This document shows, piece after piece, positions 20,486 through 28,286 of a stretch of DNA of 28,286 bases. Below the pieces are notes generated by a model. The model was not told the DNA's origin, made no database searches, and saw only the letters and a list, made by a program, of their open reading frames with translations. Source of the stretch: Rhizophagus sp. LPA8_4_AMF (Eukaryota > Glomeromycota > Glomeromycetes > Glomerales > Glomeraceae); NCBI GenBank assembly GCA_021464525.1, contig JADRCO010000685.1:1-28286 (forward strand), given 5' to 3'. The translations under genes and the position numbers were made by a program. Position 1 is the first letter of the stretch, and each line of letters begins with the position of its first letter.

Positions 20486-20637
20486 AATACCAAGCAACTT
20501 GGATAATTTCCATGCTTTGAGCCTCTGAGGCTATAAATTCCGAGAACATGATATATTAACGGAAGTAACATGAAATAAAAAATAATCACGGAATAAATTA
20601 GTAAATTGACAAGCCACGAAAATCCTTCCCAAAATAC

Positions 20638-20645
20638 TATAAAAG
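20638..20645 (+). promoter_or_regulatory. Candidate TATA box of the MATH-BTB gene
   Basis: TATAAAAG lies about 50 bp upstream of the start codon, followed by an A-rich leader directly before ATG. The distance suits a short 5' UTR. Chance occurrence is possible in AT-rich DNA. Confidence 0.45.
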
Positions 20646-20690
20646 AGCTTTTTTTCGGATTTGATCTAAAAAATACCAAAGAAAAAAAAA

Positions 20691-21812
20691 ATGTCTCAAT
20701 TAACTTCAAAACTAACCTATCAAGTAAATTTACTTAAATCACTTGAAATAAAAAATTATTATAGCCCTATTTTTAGTACAAATAATAATTTGTTTTGGCG
20801 AATATTACTTATTGAAGCTGATGCCTGTTATTATGGACTTTATTTACAGCCGGTTGCAAGTCCAGATGAAATTACTTGGAGAGAACGTTCAAAATTAACT
20901 TTTAATATATTCGCAAGAGAAATTAGAAATGATTATCAAACCATTGAACTTTATAATAGAAGCTTTGTTGTACATCCTAGTACTCATATTGATAACGGTA
21001 ATATTCTGGTATTTCCATTTCACACTTAATTTTCTTTTTTTAATCGTTATATTTATGTCTTTTTTTTCAATATAGGTTCTGGATATCATTATGCAATTAG
21101 AAAATGTTTACTTAGAAATGGAGAACTGATAATTGGAGCTATTTTTGATAACGTTGAATATAATGAAAGCGACATTTCTAAAACACATTGTCCTGAACCT
21201 ATCCCAAAGGAACTTATAGACGCATGGAAAGATCAATTATTTAATTTTCAATTGGCTGACGTAGAATTTGATGTCCAAGATGAAAAATTCTATGCTTGTA
21301 GTTCAATACTTTCTAAAAGATCCGAATATTTTGCGAAATTGTTATCAAGTCATTTGCCCGAATCAAATCATACAAGTAATTATCCTAATAACTCGACGTG
21401 TCAAATAGGATATCGGATTAAATTTTTAGATTATGATCCATTTATAATTTCTGTCATGCTTGAATACCTGTACACCAATCAAATTAAATGGACCAATAAA
21501 GAAGATAAATCTATCACTAAAGATTTATTTTTTATAGCAGATCAGTTCATTTTATTAGATCTTCGAGAACGAGCAAAAATTAGGATTTTAGACGAATTAA
21601 CAATCTCAAATGTATCAGAAATTTTGTTTACTTTAGTCCCATCTTATGATGAATTAAAAGAAGCAGTTTTATATTTTATGGCAAAAAATTTTCCAGTGGT
21701 TCATAGTTCTCAAGAATTTAAAGGTATTTCAGAAAAATTTAAAACTGTAATAGAATATAAAAAGTATAATATAACTTTATCAGAAATTTTGACTGAATTT
21801 TTCAAAAATTAG
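20691..21812 (+). CDS. MATH-BTB (SPOP-type) protein, two exons
   Basis: Exons 20691-20997 and 21076-21812, with a 78-nt GT-AG intron, give 347 aa. Residues ~30-135 fit a MATH domain: LFWRILLIEADACYYGLYLQ at the front and, after the splice, YAIRKCLLRNGELIIG. Residues ~160-270 are a BTB/POZ domain: LADVEFDVQDEKFYACSSIL, SEYFAKLLSS, MLEYLYTNQIKW and LFFIADQFILLDLRERA. Residues ~280-320 look like a short BACK-type helix pair (ISNVSEILF onward). This order is that of SPOP/HIB proteins, in which MATH binds the substrate and BTB binds cullin 3 in a ubiquitin ligase; that role is inferred here. The MATH domain is diverged and the loop at ~200-210 (NYPNNST) is longer than in SPOP. The frame is open throughout and splice sites are clean. 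The first ATG follows an A-rich leader and TATAAAAG. Two diverged direct repeats bracket the gene. Confidence 0.9.
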
Positions 21813-22082
21813 CTTTGATTACTCCCAATCTTCATGTTATATATTAGTCCGCCACTATTTTTTTGTTATTTTTTCAAAATTTTTTATAATTTTTGATGGT
21901 CTTTTATTCTATTTCAATTTTCTTTTTTAATGACAATATCTCTATTTTTTACTTGTGAATTATGTAAATATTTTTAAATTATTAAATAAATTATATCAAA
22001 TTAACTTTTCTTGTTATAATAAAAAGAATTAAAAAAAGTTTTATAATGTATTTAATTACTATACCCTATAAAAAAATTTATC
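21813..22082. other. Downstream region of the MATH-BTB gene
   Basis: AT-rich 3' flank with no second gene. AATAAA-like hexamers occur around 21983-21990 and could serve as polyadenylation signals. Confidence 0.45.
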
Positions 22083-22265
22083 CAAAAACTCCGTAAAAAT
22101 GAGCCTTTCCCGGATTTCATTCGTAGAAAATGTAAATTATTCGATAAGTTCCGTGATATAAGGTCATTAATTCCGGAAACATGAGCCTTTTACAGAAAAA
22201 AGATGGAATATAAAACACGAATCGACTTTTTTATAGGGATATTATGGTAAATTTCGTTAATATAG
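22083..22265 (+). repeat. Direct repeat downstream of the MATH-BTB gene
   Basis: Counterpart of 20335-20485. It carries CCGTAAAAATGAGCCTTT, then AGAAAATGTAAATTATTCGA, ATTCCGGAAACATGAGCC, a T run and ATAGGGATATTAT. Within each copy a shorter motif, (T)CCGNAAANATGAGNCTTT, is itself repeated. Confidence 0.75.
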
Positions 22266-22426
22266 GGAAAAAATAATATCCCAGTTGGTTCTGCCGAATC
22301 ATTGCTTGAGGAAATTGATACCATTTCGGATCAAACAGTAGGATGGAAAAAGTTCTGATTGAGCGACTTGAGTCGGTTGTTTGGTACATCGGTTCCAAAT
22401 CGGTTATAATAAATTTTGACGTATAC

Positions 22427-22710
22427 TAGCCCTGTTCAATTCTAGATCGGACCGGATTGATCGCAAAATGTGCCTCTAAATTATTGGTTAAAAAAACGAT
22501 CAGCGGTCAGTCAAACCAATCTACGAAAATAGGTGTTCACCTCAGATCGATTTTGATAAACTAACGTGACGCGTGCCAGCGACCAACCATATTTATTGTT
22601 TATGATATGATCCGATCGAGCTGTACAAATTGTGCTCAATTGTAACTGCGGTTAGATTGGTTAATTTTTTTTCCGATCCGAACAATCCGATCTAGAATTG
22701 AACAGGGCTA
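22427..22710. mobile_element. MITE with 24-bp perfect terminal inverted repeats
   Basis: TAGCCCTGTTCAATTCTAGA plus TCGG at 22427-22450 is repeated as its exact complement at 22687-22710. The 284-bp element has no coding capacity. Partly matching inner sequences continue the symmetry beyond the terminal repeat. If the flanking TA on both sides is the target-site duplication, a Tc1/mariner-type transposase is the likely mobiliser; I could not find an 8-bp duplication that would suggest hAT. Sequences just outside (CGGTTCCAAATCGG at left, CGGATATGGAACCG at right) are themselves near-complementary, so it may be nested in an older palindromic element. Confidence 0.85.
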
Positions 22711-22949
22711 CTGACTCGGATATGGAACCGAACCCTGTACAACTCGGTTTATCCAATAAGTATCGGAACTGAGAGAGCGAATAATAAAAATTATAAAAAA
22801 TCAAGTTTTTTAATTTTTTTATTTTATTTAACGAGAAAATTTTTTATATTTTGTTAACGAAAAATACAATTCCTTTTTATGATAGATTATCATAAGTATA
22901 TAACAAGTAAATGATAAAAATAATTTATAAAATACAATTTTTTTTTTTG

Positions 22950-23183
22950 TTAGTTACCACTAAACAGTCTTAACACGCATTTTTTATTATATTTACTAGG
23001 AAAACGGAAACCGTTGGAATGTCCGAAGCGGTATTGTATCGCAAGTAACACAAATAATAATAAAAAGAAATAAACTAATAATAAACTATAACGAATAGTA
23101 CTTTGGCGACGGTAGTACTGTACTAAAAAACGTGTCCCCACAACAAGAAATATCATTGGTGGATTACGCGTGCGGACAGACAT
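22950..23183 (-). CDS. Possible small membrane protein, unidentified
   Basis: A 77-codon minus-strand frame with an ATG at 23183. It starts MSVRTRNPPMIFLVVGTRF, has one strong hydrophobic segment at about residues 33-50 (YSLLLVYFFLLLFVLLAI) and a basic C-terminus. The upstream sequence and first third are richer in G and C than the surroundings. It may be a genuine small single-pass membrane protein, or the 3' exon or remnant of something larger, since the region to its right also looks like decayed minus-strand coding DNA. I recognise no family. Confidence 0.35.
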   Translation of the reverse strand: MSVRTRNPPMIFLVVGTRFLVQYYRRQSTIRYSLLLVYFFLLLFVLLAIQYRFGHSNGFRFPSKYNKKCVLRLFSGN

Positions 23184-25378
23184 AATTGAGTCTATCCGTA
23201 AATGTCCTCAGCTAAAACTTCGGATTATATATTAAATTATAAAAAATACATAAAGATCTATCTACTAACTCCATATTTCTATGGATGTGTTGTTAACACA
23301 ATAATATTCAATAATTATCTAAATTATCTATCTAATCTATGTACTAATCACTCATAGAATTATCCAAATTCTCTGTTCTCTTTCTTTTTCTCTTGTCTTT
23401 TACTTCTGTACAACGATTTATCCAAATAATTTCCCTTATTTTTAAATAACATTTTTTTCCCATACTTTAACTATTTTCTTTTCTTCTTTAGTATTTGCAA
23501 TCGTTATTATTAAATAATCCTCGCGTTAACTCTTTGATTTAATGTCTTTAACAGAAATATAAGATTTTTTCGTCAAAAAATTATAAAAATTTTTATTATT
23601 CTGATTTTTCTACATCTTCCTCCTTATATTTTTCTTAACGTTTGAAGAAATACGTATCTTCACATCTAATACGCTCTCAATGTATTATCCAATTCACTTG
23701 TTATCACATTCACCTTTTTTTTGAAATTCAAATTAATTTCCTGCAACTCATTCCGATAAAATACATCTTCTAACAAGGGAGCTCGTTAAAATTTGACTTT
23801 TATAATTGATTTGTATAAGTTTTTTCAATAGTTATGTTTCCATCTTAAGTCAACGTAATTGCATTAGATTTCCACTTTTCGATTTCATCCCACACCAAAC
23901 TATCTGTAGGTTATTTATTTTATTTTATTTTATTTTATATCACGTGAAGGAGGAATGCAAAACGAAGAATATATTGTAATCTAACGAAAACTTTTATCTA
24001 CACTAGTATCCATCACCCAGCGTCCCAGCGCCGAATCCTTACTTGTATAAAAGAAACCAATCCGGGAGGAATCACGACCGATTCAACCCGGCAAACTATC
24101 TGTAGGTCATTCTATATAATAATTATAATTTAAGGGTATTACATAATACATATCACGTGTTAATTTCGTAATGATCTCCATAGTAATTTCATTATATATA
24201 GTAATACGAATTTCTGTACAATATCACTATTTAACTTTAAAAAGCTGCATTCCTTAAGAAACTTCTTGAAAAATCTTCGTATGAAGTTGCGAATATGAAT
24301 ATATGATTTTGCGATTAGGCAATCTTGAATTTTATTTGTTATTAATATTTTTTTTATAAACAATCCATATATTAAACACAAACAAATGATCGGCAAAAAA
24401 TTGACTAAAAAAATGACTGATACGTAATACCCTTAACCTCTTTCGTTCGCTAGATTCGTTGAGATAAGATGTTATAATATTGACGAAAAAATTATCGATC
24501 TTAATTCTAATCTCGCTATTTGTTTTTAATAATAATAATATTGCAATAACTCCTACTGTTATAGCTTCATATTTATCTATTTCTTTTATTATTGTTCCCA
24601 TTCAAATCTACGTTCCTTTAAATCTCTGTATTTTATCCTAAATATTAGTATATAACTCGGTTAATTCTGATATCTATAATCTATATCCTTAACAAACATT
24701 TCTTCTAAAATTGTTTTTTTTTTATATCCTTCTCTTCACCTATTATATAGTATGTTTATCTATTAGATCTATTTATTATAAACTCGTTCATCCTCATCTC
24801 TAACTATTCTATTAGCTTCTTTTAACGCCTTATTTTTTATTTTTTATATTGTTTAACGTCTCGATACGGCTTAATTATTTTTTCTCCATTTAATTCTTCT
24901 TTTCTGAATTCTACCATACGCGAATAATAATTATTATTTATATAGTTCCAACATTCTTGCTTATTATTATTATCATTGCTATTACGGCTTTTTTTTAACA
25001 TTCAAATTAAATCCTTTACATAAATTCAATACAGGCGAGTTCTGATCTCATTAATTATTAGATGTAAACCTATGTTTTTATAATGATTTCTTTTTATAAT
25101 TAACGAAAATTGTTTCCTCGTTTTCATTCCACGTAATTAACTATTTTTTTTATCTTCATCGTATATATATATATAAATTTATTTCCCCAATTTTTATTTT
25201 TTTCTATTCAATTTCCTACTTCCATCGTTAACTGTAAAGTACCTTTCGTACTTAAACCTCTTTCATTACAAAAGTGCTTCCATTTATTTATTTATCTTCT
25301 ATTTTAATATTACAACCTTTCATCACGTGATCGTCGTTATTATTAATTATTCATGATCGCATATTTTAATAATATTAA
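23184..25378 (-). pseudogene. Strongly decayed minus-strand coding region, in part RNase H-like
   Basis: The plus strand here is strikingly pyrimidine-rich, so the minus strand is purine-rich, as coding strands in this genome tend to be, but every frame is broken. Scattered pieces look coding. Around 24480-24600 the minus strand reads MGTIIKEIDKYEAITVGVIA, then a Leu-rich run and IKIDNFFVNII. This is laid out like the E and D segments of LINE RNase H (compare STKA(E)IMAIL and IVTDSQSVI in the plus-strand LINE to the right). Around 23400-23440 NYLDKSLYRSKRQEKKKEN is open. I infer an old, dead retroelement or multi-copy gene on the minus strand. Identity is weak. Confidence 0.35.
23896..24107 (-). 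mobile_element. Dead-on-arrival LINE 3' end with a 16-bp target-site duplication
   Basis: CAAACTATCTGTAGGT is repeated exactly at 23896-23911 and 24092-24107. The 180 bp between them read, on the minus strand, the same 3'-UTR as the end of the LINE at 25379-28058: CGGATTGGT, ACAAGTAAGGATTCGG, GTGATGGATACTAGTGT and CCTTCACGTGA in the same order. They finish in an A-rich (TAAAA)n-type tail against the left duplication. So only the last ~150 bp of a LINE were copied in. It has no coding sequence. Confidence 0.9.
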
Positions 25379-28058
25379 CGCTTACGGGGGGTTTACCCTA
25401 TCGCACATTATGTCATACACCCTTCCTTTTTGATGCAACATATTTCTAGTTTAAAGACGAAAGGAATTGTGTTTTTAGACCAAATAATTACGATTGATTC
25501 GGCTTACCTAATCCCGTACAAAGAATTAAAGAAATCGGTTATCAACAAATCTGGTCGTCAGCCGAAGTGGTATAAATTCCTTCAGGAACACATCACTCTT
25601 ACTCCTATGGGCCGTTTGAACATCGACCTCAATAAATAATTAATCCAAAATCCCTCTATTACGCGACCGAGCATTCCCAATATCAAAATCAAATTTTGGA
25701 ACTAAAAGGCGCGGCGAGGAAATGGATCATTACATGGTCATTAACAACACGAGATGTAATCTATGGGCGCTCTTTATCGGCGGCCCACTTTACTAACACC
25801 AATGCATTTATGTTCATTGAACATTGGTTTTTTGCCCTCCACAGTTTTCCGCATCACATCAAACGACTCCACGTTCAACACCTACCATTTTAACTCCCTG
25901 TACCGGATGTAACCTCCACTCCCCATACTTTACGGGTTCACTAACTCCTAAATGTACAATTAAAATTCCTTTTTCCAAGGCGATATTAATCAATATGGAA
26001 AACACAAGCACAGCAAATTCATTACTTAATCGATCCCTGCGTTCCTCTCAAAAAGTTTATATAGCAAAACAAAGTCACCCATACTATCGACTGTTGGCGT
26101 ACAATGACCATTTAGTAAGGAACGGTCTCACATCGCCTACTGATATTTCTCCTTTACTTACAGCAGACGGCACTTCTATCTCTTCAACTATCAATGTTAA
26201 CCGTTTCTTGAGAAACTTTAGTGGCAGAAAAAGAACTACGTTCTACTCTTATCAACAAAGCATCTATTTTACAAACGGTTAAAAACTTAACTTTTTATAC
26301 GGATGGTTCATATATAAAATACTGAAGCTACTGCTCCGGAGCATCCCATGGGCTTCGGATGGACCACCTCTAATATCCCAAATCTTAATATTAATTACCA
26401 TGGTGCATTAGATTATTTTCCTTCTTCGACTAAAGCAAAAATTATGGCTATTCTCACCGCTTTACTAGTCGCCCCTCAACAAGGAACAATTACTATAGTT
26501 ACTGATTCTCAATCAGTCATCAACACTTTTTATGAAACAAAGAAATTATCTATTCTATCGACACGACGCTTACAGAAAATCAACAACGTTATTTTATGGA
26601 AGACAATCCACTTTATCATTGACAAACTGGCGTTAAAAATTTCTTTTCGAAAAGTAAAAGCTCGCTCTTCGAACCTTTACAATGACATGGCGGATGCTGA
26701 AGCTAAAGCCGGTCGTTTTGTTCCTATTCCTTTGACTATTTCTCTCACGTTCTATCCATTCTATGAAATTCCTCGCTTCCTATAGATCGTGATGTCAGAA
26801 AAACCGTTAGCAAAATCATAGATTACAAAAGAATTGAATATCATCTATCACACAAAAGCATGCTTGATATTAAACAGGCGACTTCGGAAGCTACTATTCA
26901 TTGGGCTTGCTTCGGCGTTATGGTTTAATCACAACGGACGAGACGACCCTACTTCTTTTTCTTACACTAAAGATATTTCATGGAAAATCAAAACTTCGAC
27001 TAGAAATTTACCTACGTTGGATATCCTTAACAGAAATTATCCTAAACTCATCAAGGATCGTACGACTTGTTTGTTATGTACTCAAGCCACAGAAACTAAT
27101 GAGCATATTTGGAACTGCCCGGTTTTATTCCACCATATTAAATTTTGTTTTTTACAGTTGGCAACTACCTTAGAAAATCTGTTGATCACACACGGCGATA
27201 AACTTACTACCGCGGTGACAGATACTATCAAAACTTCCTTAACATTTCGTTGGTCTTTCTCAACGCCTGATACTGGATCGCCTCTTCCGCAACATGCGCT
27301 CCTGTTATTACAATCTTATATTACTACTGACTTGTATCAAATTTTTCGATTACATTTCAAAACTATCAAACCACTCTATAGTCATTTGTTGAATTTTATG
27401 CAAGAAGCCATTGGCTTATTCAAATCCAACATATGGAAAGTCCGTTCACAAGCTTGGAAGGAATGGAAACTACGCGAAGGCATTACTAAACAAGATTTTA
27501 AGAATTATTACACTCAACATAGAACTCCTTTACGTTCTGAACGCCGCAATCATGAAGATTTTACCCCTTCGTCGCAACGCTTAAAGACGGATTGGGTTTA
27601 CTCCAATCCGATTAATAATTTTCGAAATTATAAAAATCAATCAGATTTATTATTTATAATATTTTCTTCTAATTTTTTACATGATGGTTTTTTTTTTAAT
27701 CATTTATCAATTTTTCATTTTCTCATAATGTAGTTACAGATTATAGACACGTTCCATTTTATGTCTAGTGGTCGCTTACTACTTGTAATGATTTTACTTT
27801 TTACTATTTTATAGTATTATCAACTTTAGAAAAATGCATGTAGTTTAGACTGGTTCGACTTTTATATATATTTTTCTTTTTTGCCGAATGGAAATGGTCG
27901 TATTTCCACTCGGATTGGTACCTTTTTTTACAAGTAAGGATTCGGTCGCAGGTCGACTGAGTGATGGATACTAGTGTGGATTAGCGTTACTTTTTACTAT
28001 GTAATCTCCGTTTTGTATACTCCTTCACGTGACATAAATAAATAAATAAATAATATTA
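25379..28058 (+). mobile_element. 5'-truncated, frameshifted non-LTR retrotransposon (LINE) remnant
   Basis: Pieces in order, in at least four frames: a post-reverse-transcriptase region (25379-25639, KTKGIVFLDQIITID and GRQPKWYKFLQEH); WIITWSLTTRDVIYGRSL (to about 25810); LTPCTGCNLHSPYFTG (25880-25935), a Cys-rich knuckle; RNase H (YTDGS at 26294-26308, then 26337-26785 with TDSQS and YNDMADAEAKAG); and a C-terminal part with the knuckle CLLCTQATETNEHIWNC (CX2CX8HX3C), ending at 27733. RNase H has lost its catalytic Glu (Lys at codon 26438-26440, SSTKAK) and the usual His (KAR for KAH). The 3' end is a (TAAA)n tail at 28034-28053. AATAATATTA at 25369-25378 and 28049-28058 could be a target-site duplication. 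Endonuclease and most of the reverse transcriptase are missing. It cannot be active. Confidence 0.9.
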
Positions 28059-28220
28059 GACGTCAGTCAAATACTGCGGATACATGCGCGTATCCGAGTT
28101 GAAAGCTCATCCCAAAGCGCGCATCATACAAGACATTATCGTACAACCTAAGATCTTGCCTTGACAGATTATATCATGTCCGCCCTATAAGAAATCTGTA
28201 TACGTTTGATATACGTTTTT

Positions 28221-28264
28221 ATGAATTCCGTATAACAATTCCGTATACTCAATACGGAATTCAT
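28221..28264. repeat. 13-bp inverted repeat with a nested alternative stem
   Basis: ATGAATTCCGTAT at 28221-28233 pairs perfectly with ATACGGAATTCAT at 28252-28264. Inside, a second ATTCCGTAT (28238-28246) can pair with the same right arm over 9 bp, with a 5-nt loop. It may be the end of an inverted-repeat element that continues past the window. Confidence 0.7.
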
Positions 28265-28286
28265 TTTTTAGGTGTTTTTTAAAAAA

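Noticed and set aside
20440..20709. Minus-strand open frame with hydrophobic stretches, overlapping the MATH-BTB start
   Set aside because: It covers the flanking repeat and the promoter and start of the MATH-BTB gene. Hydrophobic codons are expected from AT-rich sequence, and no domain is visible.
24160..24396. Minus-strand open frame as a membrane protein
   Set aside because: It lies inside the decayed minus-strand region. The hydrophobic look follows from AT-rich codons, and the neighbouring frame shows the RNase H-like pattern instead.

Overview
The window looks like nuclear DNA of an arbuscular mycorrhizal fungus of the Rhizophagus type. That is an inference from four things: very AT-rich sequence, short GT-AG introns of roughly 70-105 nt, protein families that are strongly expanded in that group (BTB/TLDc, MATH-BTB, Sel1-like repeats), and decayed non-LTR retrotransposons whose RNase H and zinc-knuckle regions resemble those I know from Rhizophagus. 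No taxonomic search could be run.

Only two genes look intact. One is a ten-exon UCH37/UCHL5-type deubiquitinase (3466-5366, +, about 389 aa) with all catalytic residues. The other is a two-exon MATH-BTB protein of SPOP type (20691-21812, +, 347 aa). Both belong to the ubiquitin-proteasome system: one trims ubiquitin at the proteasome, the other is a predicted CUL3 substrate adaptor. They are 15 kb apart and nothing suggests joint regulation.

Layout: 1-1216 is a ~170-bp satellite array ending in an inverted partial copy. 1971-2760 holds unidentified coding remnants. 2950-3025 is a T27 tract between short direct repeats. 3466-5366 is UCH37. 5595-6343 (-) is a BTB-TLDc pseudogene that still shows an intron. 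6620-6731 is a small inverted-repeat element made of consecutive hairpins. 7700-9120 (-) and 10230-10545 (-) are unidentified multi-frame coding remnants, with a LINE 3' fragment on the + strand between them (9160-10143). 11237-13990 (-) is a decayed gene with at least six tandem Sel1-like units. 14430-16300 is a diverged duplicated block; one copy carries an inverted-repeat insertion that is missing from the other. 16603-16901 is a 71-bp hairpin array. 17392-17546 and 18191-18361 are exon-like islands; the second encodes a piece resembling bacterial RNA polymerase beta-prime. 18587-19920 carries ~220-bp direct repeats. 20335-22265 is the MATH-BTB gene between two diverged direct repeats. 22427-22710 is a MITE. 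22950-25378 holds a possible small membrane protein and decayed minus-strand coding DNA, interrupted by a dead-on-arrival LINE end with a 16-bp target-site duplication. 25379-28058 is a long LINE remnant. 28221-28264 is a strong hairpin at the window edge.

I see no convincing new multi-gene system. The strongest leads are the bacterial-type beta-prime island with splice-like borders, the 71-bp hairpin array with conserved stems, the tandem Sel1-unit array, and the two insertions (15447-15581 and 23912-24091) whose history can be read from the sequence.
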